Counted from the stretch's first letter, positions 1-9,392 are shown. The stretch: 64,000 bases of DNA from Pseudodesulfovibrio senegalensis (GCF_008830225.1 NZ_WAIE01000005.1:124001-188000), one strand, 5' to 3'. Notes: generated by a model from the letters alone, not told the origin. Numbers and translations: made by a program.

Positions 1-2
1 TC

Positions 3-71
3 CTGCAACTGGCCATCAACGCCATCACGGAAATAGCTCCTGAAGTGGGATTGGCACAACAGTCGGCATGA
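3..71 (+). CDS. 3' end of an unidentified gene upstream of cbiQ
   Basis: An open frame enters from the left edge and ends at a TGA whose first two bases lie inside the cbiQ start codon (ATGA overlap), which is typical of translationally coupled genes. Only 22 residues are visible, ending in LAQQSA, too few to identify a family. From its position it is probably another cobalt-transport component (CbiM/CbiN/CbiL-like), because cbiQ and cbiO follow directly. That is inference from context only. Confidence 0.5.
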   Translation: MQLAINAITEIAPEVGLAQQSA

Positions 72-838
72 ATTCCCTGTCCGAGCCGTTTGCCTCAGGC
101 AATTCCATCATTCACCGCACGGATCCCCGGATTCGGATCATCTGCGCTGCCCTGCTGACTGTCCCCATTGCGCTGGTCAACACGCAATTGACGGTCTGGT
201 GTGCGCTCGTGCTGGCCTGCGTACTGACGCTGCTCGCCCTTCTGGACCCCATCCATGTGTTCCGCAGACTGATTGTGGTCAATCTGTTCATAGCATTTCT
301 CTGGGTATTCCTGCCATTTTCCACTCCTGGAGATGCCGTGTTTGCTGTGGGCCCGCTCACGGCAACGCAACAAGGGGTACGGCTGGCGTTGCTGCTGACG
401 TTCAAGTCCAACGCTGCGGTCATCACCCTCATGGCACTCGTCGGCACAATCCCCATGCGCGACATGGGGCCGGCCATGCAGTCACTGGGAATCCCGGCAA
501 AACTGTGCCACCTGCTGCTGTTCACCTACCGATACATCTTCGTGATCCGGCAGGAATACGAAACCATGATCCGGGCCATGCAGGCTCGGGGATTCCGACC
601 CGGTACCAACACACACACCTACAGAAGCTATGCGTGGCTGGTAGGTATGCTTCTGGTCCGCAGCTGGGACCGCGCCGAACGAGTAAACAACGCCATGCTC
701 TGCCGCGGATTTTCAGGCAGGCTGTACACACTGTCCCACCACCGGATAACGGCAGCCGACACACTCTTTGCCCTTACTTGTGTCCTGCTCGGCGCGTCAC
801 TGACCGCTCTCGACCTGCATCTCAGGGGAATAATATGA
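68..838 (+). CDS. cbiQ: CbiQ, ECF cobalt transporter transmembrane (T) component
   Basis: A 256-residue polytopic membrane protein with hydrophobic segments near residues 22-60, 68-85, 105-130, 145-160 and 230-250. It has the two short coupling-helix motifs of EcfT/CbiQ proteins: ARG at 173-175 (in AMQARGF) and a variant CRG at 212-214 (in AMLCRGF). In this family these motifs contact the ATPase subunits. It begins in an ATGA overlap with the preceding gene and ends in a TGA overlapping the ATG of cbiO, so the three are one operon. Likely role: the membrane scaffold of a Co2+ (or Ni2+) importer feeding cobalamin synthesis. The metal is inferred from family and neighbour. Confidence 0.93.
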   Translation: MNSLSEPFASGNSIIHRTDPRIRIICAALLTVPIALVNTQLTVWCALVLACVLTLLALLDPIHVFRRLIVVNLFIAFLWVFLPFSTPGDAVFAVGPLTATQQGVRLALLLTFKSNAAVITLMALVGTIPMRDMGPAMQSLGIPAKLCHLLLFTYRYIFVIRQEYETMIRAMQARGFRPGTNTHTYRSYAWLVGMLLVRSWDRAERVNNAMLCRGFSGRLYTLSHHRITAADTLFALTCVLLGASLTALDLHLRGII

Positions 839-1557
839 TTAAAGACCCACTCATCAGCATGCACGGCCTGCACTATGCCTACCCGGAAGAACCACCGGTC
901 CTTCAAGGGGTCGATTTTTCCCTGACCGCCGAGGACCGTCTGGGCCTGATGGGGCCAAACGGCGCCGGCAAGACAACATTTCTGCATGTGCTCATGGGAT
1001 TGCTCAAGCCTACCCGGGGAACGGTCAAACTTTTCGGTTCGGAACCAAAAACGGCACAGGAGCTTCGCGAGGCCCGTCTCAAGATAGGATTCCTGTTCCA
1101 AAACTCGGACGACCAACTCTTCAGCCCCACGGTTCTGGACGATGTAGCCTTCGGCCCCCTGAATCAGGGTCTTTCTCGAAATGAGGCCCTTGAACGGGCA
1201 ACGGCCACCCTGCAAAGCATAGGGCTGCACGGCTATGAACAGCGTGTTCCATACCGGCTTTCCGGCGGAGAAAAAAAACTCGTGGCCCTCGCCACCATAC
1301 TGGCCATGCGTCCGAAAGTTCTCATTCTGGATGAACCAACTACCGGGCTGTCGCCGGAATCACGGCACAGACTCATGCACATTATCAACGACCTGAATAT
1401 CCCCCGGCTCGTTGTTTCCCACGATGCGGATTTCCTCTCCCACACCACGGACGCCATCCTGGCCATGCGCAAGGGAACCATACGTCCGGGCCAACTCAAA
1501 CCACATACCCACATGCACGTTCACGTCGAAGGGGATATTCCACACGAACACGGCTGA
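835..1557 (+). CDS. cbiO: CbiO, ECF cobalt transporter ATPase with His-rich tail
   Basis: A 240-residue ABC ATPase. Visible motifs are Walker A GPNGAGKTT (40-48), Q-loop Gln89, signature LSGGE (142-146), Walker B LDEP (165-168) and the switch His196. The open frame extends far upstream in another frame of cbiQ, but the real start is the ATG at 835, overlapping the cbiQ stop by three bases. The last 17 residues carry six histidines (224, 226, 228, 230, 237, 239), an unusual metal-binding-like tail. It powers the CbiQ-containing importer. No terminator is visible before the next gene. Confidence 0.94.
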   Translation: MIKDPLISMHGLHYAYPEEPPVLQGVDFSLTAEDRLGLMGPNGAGKTTFLHVLMGLLKPTRGTVKLFGSEPKTAQELREARLKIGFLFQNSDDQLFSPTVLDDVAFGPLNQGLSRNEALERATATLQSIGLHGYEQRVPYRLSGGEKKLVALATILAMRPKVLILDEPTTGLSPESRHRLMHIINDLNIPRLVVSHDADFLSHTTDAILAMRKGTIRPGQLKPHTHMHVHVEGDIPHEHG

Positions 1558-1662
1558 TTCCCTCATCGAACCTTTCCCCTTTTTTTTCGTTTTCGGGTTG
1601 GCATTCCCGATAAAATGCCTATTATCTCCTTCGCAGTTCAACCATTCTTCAAGCGAGAAAAG

Positions 1663-3063
1663 ATGCCTTCCGACTTCGCCGCCCAAATGGCACAATCGCC
1701 TTACCGTACCATCTGGAAACTCACGTGGCCCCAGATACTGATGATGGTTTTCCATTTCTTCATCGGTGTGGCCGACGTGTGGGTGGCCGGAAAGATCAGC
1801 CGCGAAGTTCAGGCCTCGCTCGGAATCATTACACAATCCCTGTTCTTCATGCTCGTTGTAGCCGTAGCCCTTGCCAATGGCGCGGTCGCGGCCATCAGCC
1901 AATCCGAAGGAGCAGGACTACACAAACGAGTCCAGCGCTATATCGGCCTCTGCGTTTTGCTCGGCTTGCTCATGGGAACCCTGTTCATGTTTTTATGCCT
2001 GCCGATCAAGGACCTGTTACTCACCGCATTGCAGGTTCCGGCAGAAATGCGCTCGGTCACCGACTACTTCTTTCAGGTCTACCTGTATGTGCTGCCCCCC
2101 TATTTCATGCTCATCATTACCAATGCCGTATTCCGCGCACGCAAACGCGTAATGCAACCCCTGTACTGCATGGTCATCGTGACCACAGCCAACACCTATC
2201 TGGATCTCGGATTGGGGCTGGGGTGGTTCGGTCTTCCGGAAATAGGCTTCAAGGGCCTGGCTTGGGCCACCTTCGGATCAGTGACGGCCGGCGCCGTCTT
2301 CAACCTGATCGTTCTCTTCATGCGGGGTGATCTCGGGAAAGGAACGCTTGCGCCATGGCGCTGGATAAAAAAAGCCATGCCCTACGTGGTCCGCGTATCC
2401 TGGCCCGCAGGGCTGTTTCAGATAGTCTGGCACTCCGGCTATCTCGTGCTCTATGCCATCACCGCCAGCCTGCCGCAGGGCAGAATAGACGCGCTGGCTG
2501 GCATGGCCATCGGGCTGCGCATTGAGTCGTTTCTCTTTTTGCCGGCGTTTGCCTTCAACATGACCGCCAGCATACTGACAGGACACTACCTCGGAGCACG
2601 GCAGGCAGATGAAGCCCGGCGCTTCGGGTTGCGCATACTGGGCATCGGTGAAATCTTCATCATTCTTTTCGCCATGGTGCTCTGGCAATTCATGCAGCCC
2701 GCCGTGGACATCTTCACCCTTGATCCGGCCGTGGGCGCTCAAGCCATGGATTACCTGTGGTGGAACGTGCTGGCCATCCCCTTCACTCTGGCCAGCATGA
2801 TACTGGCCGGAGCGCTCAACGGAGCCGGAGCCACCCTATGGAACATGCTCATCATGGGCGGCGCAACATGGTTCCTGCGCCTGCCTCTGGCCTACATGCT
2901 CGGCCATGAGGTCATGATGGTTTCCACAGGCATATGGATCGCCATGCTCTGTTCGCAGGTGGTGCAATCCTCCACACTGCTTTATGTTTTCAAATTCAGG
3001 AACTGGCCGAAATTCGCCATGTTCAAAGACCGCAACGCAAGGATAACCCCAAATGGCGCTTGA
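1663..3063 (+). CDS. MATE family efflux transporter
   Basis: A 466-residue protein with about twelve hydrophobic helices and the two-fold repeat layout of MATE (NorM/DinF-type) cation or drug antiporters. The N-terminal repeat has the usual LTWPQILMM...VADVWVAG entry region near residues 20-45, and the second repeat begins near 230 (VSWPAGLFQIVWHSGY). The open frame reaches back to 1615, but only the ATG at 1663 has a purine-rich ribosome site (GCGAGAAAAG), so I use that start. Substrate unknown. It overlaps the next gene by 11 bases, so the two are probably cotranscribed. Confidence 0.88.
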   Translation: MPSDFAAQMAQSPYRTIWKLTWPQILMMVFHFFIGVADVWVAGKISREVQASLGIITQSLFFMLVVAVALANGAVAAISQSEGAGLHKRVQRYIGLCVLLGLLMGTLFMFLCLPIKDLLLTALQVPAEMRSVTDYFFQVYLYVLPPYFMLIITNAVFRARKRVMQPLYCMVIVTTANTYLDLGLGLGWFGLPEIGFKGLAWATFGSVTAGAVFNLIVLFMRGDLGKGTLAPWRWIKKAMPYVVRVSWPAGLFQIVWHSGYLVLYAITASLPQGRIDALAGMAIGLRIESFLFLPAFAFNMTASILTGHYLGARQADEARRFGLRILGIGEIFIILFAMVLWQFMQPAVDIFTLDPAVGAQAMDYLWWNVLAIPFTLASMILAGALNGAGATLWNMLIMGGATWFLRLPLAYMLGHEVMMVSTGIWIAMLCSQVVQSSTLLYVFKFRNWPKFAMFKDRNARITPNGA

Positions 3064-3934
3064 TTTCACACCCGTAAGCCTCGAACGGCAAGAGGAATAC
3101 AGTGCGGCCCTGAACGGATGCCCGCAACTCATGACCTCGGACTTCGCCTTTGCCAATGTCTGGGGATGGGCCGAATACTATCAATTGGAATGGGCCTTTC
3201 ACAACGGACTGGTCTGGATTCGACAAAACTATCCGGAGACCGCCTGCTGGGCACCGGTCGGGCCGTGGGACGAATATGACTGGGCCAAATGCACGGCCAT
3301 GCGCGACTGCAGCAAATATATCCGCATTCCCGACTATCTGGCCACAATCTGGAAAAAAGCGTTTGGCGACAAGGCGACCTTCAACGAAAAACGGGGACAA
3401 TGGGATTACGTATACTCGGTGGAAGAACTCATTGCCCTGCGTGGCAAGGCATTCCACAAAAAGAAAAACCTGCTCAACCAGTTCAAAAAGAAATATGATT
3501 GGGAATACACTCCCATGGATACGGAATGCGTGGAAGAAGTGCTGGACATGCAGGCCGAATGGATTCGCTGGTTCGAGGAAAACAATCCCTCCGAGGCGTT
3601 GGTGGCGGAGAACACAGCCATCAAGCGGGTGTTGACCAATCTCGACCGTATCGGCAATCTGCGCGGAGCCACCTTGCGTGTCGATGGAAAAGTCATTGCC
3701 TATACTGTGGCCGAACCGTTGTGCGACGATACTGTGGTCATCCATTTTGAAAAGGGCAACATCGCCTACAAAGGCGTCTATCAAGCCATCAATCAAATGT
3801 TCCTCGAAAATCAGGGCACCGAATTCACCAACGTGAACCGGGAACAGGATCTGGACGACGAAGGACTGAGAAAGGCAAAACTTTCATACAACCCTTCGTT
3901 CTTCCTCAAAAAACATGAAGCATTTATTGAATAG
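3053..3934 (+). CDS. DUF2156 (phosphatidylglycerol lysyltransferase C-terminal-like) protein
   Basis: A 293-residue soluble protein without signal peptide or membrane helix. It starts with the typical opening of DUF2156 proteins: a LTPVSL-like strand followed by the SDFAFANVWGWAEYY region at about 26-42. A GNAT-like C-terminal half follows, including VAYTVAEPL- and VVIHFEKGN-type strands near 215-240. Full-length MprF enzymes fuse this domain to a membrane flippase; here it stands alone. Its acyl acceptor is unknown. It overlaps the MATE gene and precedes the phosphatase-fold gene by 9 bases, suggesting one operon. Confidence 0.85.
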   Translation: MALDFTPVSLERQEEYSAALNGCPQLMTSDFAFANVWGWAEYYQLEWAFHNGLVWIRQNYPETACWAPVGPWDEYDWAKCTAMRDCSKYIRIPDYLATIWKKAFGDKATFNEKRGQWDYVYSVEELIALRGKAFHKKKNLLNQFKKKYDWEYTPMDTECVEEVLDMQAEWIRWFEENNPSEALVAENTAIKRVLTNLDRIGNLRGATLRVDGKVIAYTVAEPLCDDTVVIHFEKGNIAYKGVYQAINQMFLENQGTEFTNVNREQDLDDEGLRKAKLSYNPSFFLKKHEAFIE

Positions 3935-3943
3935 CCGAAGACT

Positions 3944-5248
3944 ATGAGTCTCCTGCTTTCCCATACCGCCCGCACCCGTGCGCGTTGCGTGGTCATCGGA
4001 TTGGACGGCCTGCCTCTCGAGTTGGCGAAAAGTTGGGGTGACTCCCTGCCCTCCATAGCCCGGATTGCAAGGCAGGCAGCTACAATTCGCGCGGAACTGC
4101 CGGAGCTTTCGCCGGTGAACTGGACCTCGCTGTTCACAGCTGCAGGCCCGGAAGAACACGGCGTATTCGGCTTTGCCCGCTTTGACCCGAACACCTATCA
4201 GTCCGGCATCGCCAATTTCAGCCAGGTGGCCGTACCCACGATTTTCGACCAACTGGGGGAACGCGGGCTGGTGTCCCGGGTCATCAACCTGCCGAACACC
4301 TATCCGGCCCGGCCCATTCGCGGCATGCTGGTTTCTGGTTTTGTGGCTGAAAGCCTTGATCAAGCCGTTTACCCGCCTTTTCTTGCTCAAGAACTCGCAG
4401 ACAAAGGCTACCGCCTCGAGGCTGATACCACACGCGGCATTTCGGATCCCGAACACCTGCTGAACGAACTGGAGGCTACACTGCAATCGCGGCTGGACGC
4501 CGTGGAAATGATGTGGCCCGATCTGGCCTGGGACCTGTTCGTTCTGGTATTCACGGAGACGGACCGGCTTTTCCACTTTCTGATGCACGCGGTGCGGGAT
4601 CATGATCACCCCCTGCATGACCGCTGCATGCGGTTCCTGCGTCTCTGGGACAAGGCTGTGGGCTTGGTCCTTGACCGCTATGACGCCTTACCCGATCCCA
4701 AGCGGCTGATCGTGCTGGCCGATCATGGTTTCACCGAACTCAAGACCGAAGTGGACATCAATGCCCTGCTCCGGCAACATGGTTGGTTGCATCAGACGCG
4801 TATCCCGGACAATGAATGGGATTCCAGTTGCATAGCCGGAGAAAGCCGTGCCTTTGCACTTGATCCGGGTCGCATCTACCTGCATACACGAGACCGCTTT
4901 TCACGCAGCGCCCTCAGCAGGGAACAAACCGTTTCCCTTGTGCCGCAGATATGCAACGCGCTGGAAAACTTGACCTACAACGGCGAGAAGGTCATTGAAA
5001 GAGTCTTCGGCGCAGCAGAATTATACCCCGGCCCCTTTCTGGACCGGGCACCGGATCTGCTCTGCCTTGCTCGGCCCGGCTTCGACCTCAAGGCCAAGTT
5101 CAACAGGGACGAAGTCTTCGGCACATACGGACGATCCGGCACACATACGGCCTACGGAGCCATTTTTTACGACTCGCAGGGACACACGCCAAAACGCATG
5201 CGTGACGCGGGCAAACTCATTCTCGACCATTTCGGAATTACTTCATGA
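3944..5248 (+). CDS. Alkaline-phosphatase-superfamily (type I phosphodiesterase / nucleotide pyrophosphatase) protein
   Basis: A 434-residue cytoplasmic enzyme of the nucleotide pyrophosphatase / phosphopentomutase fold. It opens with the metal-binding GLDG (Asp21). The nucleophile region SPVNWTSLFT (56-65) follows, with Thr61 or Ser62 as likely nucleophile. Next comes the GPEEHGVFGF segment (His72), and later the second metal-site motif LADHGF around residue 260. No signal peptide is seen, unlike secreted phosphatases. The substrate could be a nucleotide sugar, phosphodiester or phosphonate and is not decidable here. Its stop overlaps the helicase start (ATGA). Confidence 0.85.
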   Translation: MSLLLSHTARTRARCVVIGLDGLPLELAKSWGDSLPSIARIARQAATIRAELPELSPVNWTSLFTAAGPEEHGVFGFARFDPNTYQSGIANFSQVAVPTIFDQLGERGLVSRVINLPNTYPARPIRGMLVSGFVAESLDQAVYPPFLAQELADKGYRLEADTTRGISDPEHLLNELEATLQSRLDAVEMMWPDLAWDLFVLVFTETDRLFHFLMHAVRDHDHPLHDRCMRFLRLWDKAVGLVLDRYDALPDPKRLIVLADHGFTELKTEVDINALLRQHGWLHQTRIPDNEWDSSCIAGESRAFALDPGRIYLHTRDRFSRSALSREQTVSLVPQICNALENLTYNGEKVIERVFGAAELYPGPFLDRAPDLLCLARPGFDLKAKFNRDEVFGTYGRSGTHTAYGAIFYDSQGHTPKRMRDAGKLILDHFGITS

Positions 5249-7371
5249 GCATAGATTACGAAAACGAACTCAACGCAGCCCAATTCGAAGCCGTCCAACA
5301 TACCCAAGGCCCGGTTCTGGTCATTGCCGGCGCGGGCAGCGGCAAAACTCGCACCATCGTCTATCGACTGGCCCATCTGGTGGAACAGGGCGTGGACCCG
5401 TCACAAATTCTGCTGCTGACCTTCACACGCAAGGCCGCGCAGGAAATGCTCCAGCGGACCGAAACCATCCTCGGCCGCTCCCTGCACGGCACCAGCGGCG
5501 GCACGTTCCATTCATTCGCCTACGCCACCCTGCGCATGAATACGCACGACATCGGTTTTCCCAACGGATTCACCCTGCTGGACCGGGGCGACTCCGAAGC
5601 CATCGTCCGCGACGTACGCAGCGACCTGCAATTGGGCAAGGGGGACAAGTCCTACCCCAAAAAAAACACCTTGTTGGACATGATTACCAAGTCCCGCAAC
5701 AAGGAACGCCCCATTGATGCCATTGTTGAGCAGGAGGCCTACCATCTTGCCTCCTATGTCGAGGATTTCGAGACAATTTCCAGGGGATACGAGGAATTCA
5801 AAAAAAACCACGCGCTTGTCGACTATGATGATCTCCTCTTCCGGCTCGACCAGTTGCTCTCGGAAAACGACCCCCTGCGCAACCAGCTGCAGGCCCGCTA
5901 CCGCTACATCATGGTGGACGAATACCAAGACACAAACCGTGTTCAGGCGCGCATCGTCCAACAGCTGGCCGGAGACTCCGGCAATGTCATGGCCGTTGGC
6001 GACGACGCCCAGTCCATTTATGCGTTTCGCGGTGCCAACGTGGCCAACATTCTGGATTTTCCCAAGACCTTCAAGGGCGCAAAGATCATCCGGCTGGAAC
6101 AGAACTACCGCAGCGTTCAGCCCATCCTGACCATGACCAACCACATTCTGGAAAACGCGCAAACCAAATTTGAAAAAAAGCTGTTTTCCGAACTGCCCAG
6201 CGAGCAACTGCCCGAGGTCATTTATCCCATCAGCGACCAGACACAGGCCCGGCTGGTCACGGACAAAATCATCGAACTGGGCAGAAAATACCCGCTGCAC
6301 GAAGTGGCCGTGCTCTTCCGCGCGGGCTACCAATCCTACCACCTTGAAGTGGCGCTCACGCGCATCGGCATCAAATACCAGAAATACGGCGGCATCCGCT
6401 TTCACGAAGCCGCACACGTCAAGGATGTGCTCTGCCTGCTGCGGCTCGTGCTGAATACGCACGACCTCATGGCATGGCAGCGTTCATTGGAGCACATCAA
6501 GGGGGTCGGCCCGAAGACGGTCAACAAGATATACGAGGCCCTGCACACCGACGGAAAGGAAAAATACCTGCGCACCATGCGCACAAAGCATCAGGACCTT
6601 GACGACCTGCTCAACGAACTGGACGCCATCCGCCGCAACCCCATGAAGCCCTCAGCGATCATGGAGCGGATCATGACCTTTTACACGCCGATCCTCACGG
6701 CCAAATACCCGGACGACTACCCTAAGCGTCAGGCCGGCCTTGAGCAACTCGGCCAGATCGCGGCCAACTATACGGAGCTTGAATCATTTCTTGGCGACCT
6801 GAGCCTTGATGGGGACCCGGACGAGGAAAAACGCAAGGAAAACGCCGTGGTGCTTTCAACAGTCCATTCCTCCAAGGGACTGGAATGGAAGGCCGTGATC
6901 ATCATTGACTGCGTGGAAGACCGCTTTCCTTCCAAAAAAGCCATGAACCGCCCCGAAGATTTGGAAGAGGAACGGCGGCTCATGTACGTGGCCTGCACGC
7001 GGGCCATGAATTCCCTGCACCTTTTCGTACCCAAGACCATATACAACAGGTTCAACGGGGTTTCCGAACCTGCCCTGCCCAGCCCGTTTGTCCTCGAATT
7101 GCCGAGCCACACATTTTCCCGCCTACGTGAGGCCTATTCCGGCGGCATGGAACCGCAAATCTCGAAAAAGGCTACTCCTGCAGCAGCAGGCCATCCCTCC
7201 GGAGAAACGGCGGGATCATCGAATAAGCCGTCCGAAAAACTGGGATTCTGCAAACACAAGATATTCGGCAAGGGCAAAATCATCGCCCGGGTGGAACCCA
7301 ACAAATACCGCATCAATTTTCCGGGATTCGGCCTCAAGGTCATCATTGAAGACTACGTGGAACTGCTCTAA
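5245..7371 (+). CDS. UvrD/Rep/PcrA-type superfamily 1 DNA helicase
   Basis: A 708-residue SF1A helicase. Motif I is GAGSGKT (29-35) and motif Ia is LTFTRKAAQEM. The Walker B region is DEYQDTN (about 229-235), motif III is GDDAQSIYAFRG, motif IV is QNYRS and motif V is VHSSKGLEW. Motif VI is YVACTRA. It translocates 3'-5' on single-stranded DNA in repair or replication restart. The C-terminal tail after about 620 is a linker followed by a small KHKIFGKGK-type domain, as in PcrA/UvrD. Which of UvrD, Rep or PcrA it matches best cannot be settled by eye. It overlaps the upstream gene by four bases. Confidence 0.92.
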   Translation: MSIDYENELNAAQFEAVQHTQGPVLVIAGAGSGKTRTIVYRLAHLVEQGVDPSQILLLTFTRKAAQEMLQRTETILGRSLHGTSGGTFHSFAYATLRMNTHDIGFPNGFTLLDRGDSEAIVRDVRSDLQLGKGDKSYPKKNTLLDMITKSRNKERPIDAIVEQEAYHLASYVEDFETISRGYEEFKKNHALVDYDDLLFRLDQLLSENDPLRNQLQARYRYIMVDEYQDTNRVQARIVQQLAGDSGNVMAVGDDAQSIYAFRGANVANILDFPKTFKGAKIIRLEQNYRSVQPILTMTNHILENAQTKFEKKLFSELPSEQLPEVIYPISDQTQARLVTDKIIELGRKYPLHEVAVLFRAGYQSYHLEVALTRIGIKYQKYGGIRFHEAAHVKDVLCLLRLVLNTHDLMAWQRSLEHIKGVGPKTVNKIYEALHTDGKEKYLRTMRTKHQDLDDLLNELDAIRRNPMKPSAIMERIMTFYTPILTAKYPDDYPKRQAGLEQLGQIAANYTELESFLGDLSLDGDPDEEKRKENAVVLSTVHSSKGLEWKAVIIIDCVEDRFPSKKAMNRPEDLEEERRLMYVACTRAMNSLHLFVPKTIYNRFNGVSEPALPSPFVLELPSHTFSRLREAYSGGMEPQISKKATPAAAGHPSGETAGSSNKPSEKLGFCKHKIFGKGKIIARVEPNKYRINFPGFGLKVIIEDYVELL

Positions 7372-7386
7372 ACCAAGGAACTATCA

Positions 7387-8346
7387 ATGAGCATACAGTC
7401 CGAAGAAGCATTTTTGTCCCTGATCGACGAACACTTTGCCACGGACAGCGCCGCCCTTGAACTGGGGCGCGGCGACGACTGCGCAGTGCTGTCCCAAGGC
7501 GGCCCGTTCTGCGTCAGCTCGGACCTCTTTCTCGAAGACATTCATTTCCGCAGAAGCTATTTTTCCCCGCAGGACATCGGCTACAAGGCCCTTGCCGTGA
7601 ATGTCAGCGACATCGCGGCCATGGGCGGCAGACCGCTGGCCTTTACCATGGACCTGATGATCCCTTCAGGGCTTGACCGTTCCTTCTGGGAAAAATTCTT
7701 TTCCGGCATGGCCGCCCTAGCCCGGCAAAACGACATGCCGCTGGCAGGAGGCGACTTGAGCCGGTCTGATAAACTGGGCGTTTCCATTTCCATATGGGGC
7801 ACTCCCGGCCCGAGCGGCCGGTTCATTCCCCGCACCGGCGGCAACCCCGGCGACGTTCTCTTTGTTTGCGGGGAACCGGGCCTTGCTCGTGCAGGGCTCT
7901 CCCTTCTCGAAAAGGATGGAATCAAGGCCGCCGAAACATTTCCCCAAGCGGTTCAGGCCCACCTGCGTCCCAAACCGAAAACAATGGTGGCGAACCTCCT
8001 GTCCGCAGCAGGCACATCCAGCCTCATGGACGTTTCCGACGGACTGGCACGAGACCTACCGCGGCTGCTCGGCAGCAAGCCGGGAGCGGACCTGACCGTC
8101 AGCCCGGACATGATCCATGACGAGGTTATCCGGTTTGCCGAACAGACAGACGTCACAGCGGAAGACGTGTTCATGGTGGGCGGCGAAGACTACGCCCTGC
8201 TCGGAACCGCCGCCCCGGAAGCCTTCAAGTCCAAGATTCTGACCATCCCGGGCGTACGCGCTCTGGGAAGGATAAACGATTCCGGCACCATTACCGTAAA
8301 CGGGACACCGTTCACCTTGAACGGATTCGACCACTTCGACGCATAA
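7387..8346 (+). CDS. thiL: Thiamine-monophosphate kinase ThiL
   Basis: A 319-residue PurM/AIRS-fold kinase that phosphorylates thiamine monophosphate to thiamine diphosphate. The acidic GRGDDCAV motif (28-35) sits near the N-terminus. The metal and ATP segments SSDLFLEDIHF (about 43-53), NVSDIAAMGG, GGDLSRSD and DVSDGLARDLPRLL follow in the expected order. Length matches the family. It lies 15 bases after the helicase gene and 17 bases before trmO. No thiamine riboswitch is visible in the short upstream gap. Confidence 0.95.
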   Translation: MSIQSEEAFLSLIDEHFATDSAALELGRGDDCAVLSQGGPFCVSSDLFLEDIHFRRSYFSPQDIGYKALAVNVSDIAAMGGRPLAFTMDLMIPSGLDRSFWEKFFSGMAALARQNDMPLAGGDLSRSDKLGVSISIWGTPGPSGRFIPRTGGNPGDVLFVCGEPGLARAGLSLLEKDGIKAAETFPQAVQAHLRPKPKTMVANLLSAAGTSSLMDVSDGLARDLPRLLGSKPGADLTVSPDMIHDEVIRFAEQTDVTAEDVFMVGGEDYALLGTAAPEAFKSKILTIPGVRALGRINDSGTITVNGTPFTLNGFDHFDA

Positions 8347-8363
8347 GCCAATTGGAGGAAGCA

Positions 8364-8768
8364 ATGGACCTCAAGACCATCGGCATTGTCCGCTCAAGCA
8401 TCACGAAACCCAACGGTCCGGCAAAAATGGAACACGAACCCGGTGCTGTCCGGGCCAGAATAGAAATCGATCCACAATATGCCGAAGCCATGGTCGGCCT
8501 TGAACCGGGCATGGAAATCGACCTCTTCACATGGTTGCATCTGGGCAGGCGCGACGTCATGCAGGTGCATCCCCGCGGGGACAAGAGCCGCCCCATGCGC
8601 GGTGTTTTTGCCACCCGCTCTCCATGGCGACCCAATCCCATCGGACTGCACAGGGTAACCATCGCAGCCATCCCCTCGCCGCTGTGCATAGAGGTGGACA
8701 AACTGGAAGCCATCGACCAAACCCCGGTCATCGACATCAAGACCAAACCTTCCAGCGTGCGCCCCTAA
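8364..8768 (+). CDS. trmO: TrmO/TsaA family tRNA (N6-threonylcarbamoyladenosine37) methyltransferase
   Basis: A 134-residue protein of the UPF0066 (TsaA/YaeB) family, the single-sheet beta-barrel SAM enzyme that N6-methylates t6A37 in some tRNAs. Recognisable are IGIVRS at 6-11, the LHLGRRDVMQVHPRGD core and the TRSPWRPNPIGLHRV active-site motif. The frame is open from a TTG at 8352, but a GGAGGA ribosome site five bases before the ATG at 8364 decides the start. E. coli TrmO is longer, with an extra C-terminal domain; this short form is common. Archaeal-type functions remain possible. Confidence 0.82.
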   Translation: MDLKTIGIVRSSITKPNGPAKMEHEPGAVRARIEIDPQYAEAMVGLEPGMEIDLFTWLHLGRRDVMQVHPRGDKSRPMRGVFATRSPWRPNPIGLHRVTIAAIPSPLCIEVDKLEAIDQTPVIDIKTKPSSVRP

Positions 8769-8774
8769 AAGAAA

Positions 8775-8794
8775 AACCCCGCGAAAGCGGGGTT
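8775..8794. terminator. Bidirectional intrinsic terminator between trmO and the UPF0316 gene
   Basis: Perfect 8-bp stem AACCCCGC / GCGGGGTT with a GAAA tetraloop. On the minus strand it is followed by a T-rich run (TTTTTC), so it best terminates the UPF0316 gene, while also lying just after trmO. The two genes converge here. Confidence 0.75.
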
Positions 8795-8819
8795 CAACCT
8801 TCAACAGTTCGGGTGAGAT

Positions 8820-9392
8820 TTACGCCTGGCGAACGGGCCACGGCCTGCGGCACGCAAGACGCGACCACACACCGGCCCGCTGTGGCCGATGCACCTTGGA
8901 CGCTCCAGCTGTTTCATACGTATAAAACAGATCCGGATCCACGCTTCTGGCAACATCCAGCACTTCCTTCATGTCCTTGCGTTTGCAAACCACAAATTGC
9001 ACGGTGACAGGACCCTCCACACCTTCGCCCGTCACCGTGGTGATGCCATAACCTGCCTCGCGCACCAGCGCGGCAATGGACTTGCCAGAGCTCTGGCTGA
9101 TGATCCGCAAAACCACATTGCCCATAGCCAGCTTCTTTTCACAGGTAATGCCCAACGCGGTTCCCACACCGAAACCAAGGGCATAGCAAACTGCCAGAAA
9201 CGGAATTTCGCCCACACGCATGATCACCGTAGAGGTTCCCAAAACCCATATGAGCATTTCCAGAACGCCGAGCACCAGCGCGGTCCTGCGCTCTCCAAGC
9301 ATGGAAACCATCACACGGATGGTTCCGAGCGTTAAAACCGCAGCTTCGGCCACAAATACCAGCAGCCCCAGATAGAGTGTTTCCATTGCCAT
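8820..9392 (-). CDS. UPF0316 / DUF2179 membrane protein
   Basis: A 190-residue protein with three hydrophobic helices in the first 95 residues (about 4-25, 35-57, 60-80). A soluble alpha-beta domain follows, containing the QSSGKSIAALVREAGYGITTVTGEG segment typical of DUF2179. The last about 25 residues are basic and tryptophan-rich. The open frame reaches 9452, but the ATG at 9392 follows a GAGGTGA ribosome site and gives the usual short N-terminus. Function unknown; related proteins are sometimes linked to cyclic-dinucleotide or membrane stress roles, which is not proven. It is a single-gene unit with its own predicted promoter and terminator. Confidence 0.83.
   Translation of the reverse strand: MAMETLYLGLLVFVAEAAVLTLGTIRVMVSMLGERRTALVLGVLEMLIWVLGTSTVIMRVGEIPFLAVCYALGFGVGTALGITCEKKLAMGNVVLRIISQSSGKSIAALVREAGYGITTVTGEGVEGPVTVQFVVCKRKDMKEVLDVARSVDPDLFYTYETAGASKVHRPQRAGVWSRLACRRPWPVRQA

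Noticed and set aside
199-834. Long upstream extension of the cbiO frame
   Set aside because: It lies in another frame of cbiQ and encodes unlikely His/Arg-rich sequence. The cbiO start at 835 overlaps the cbiQ stop.
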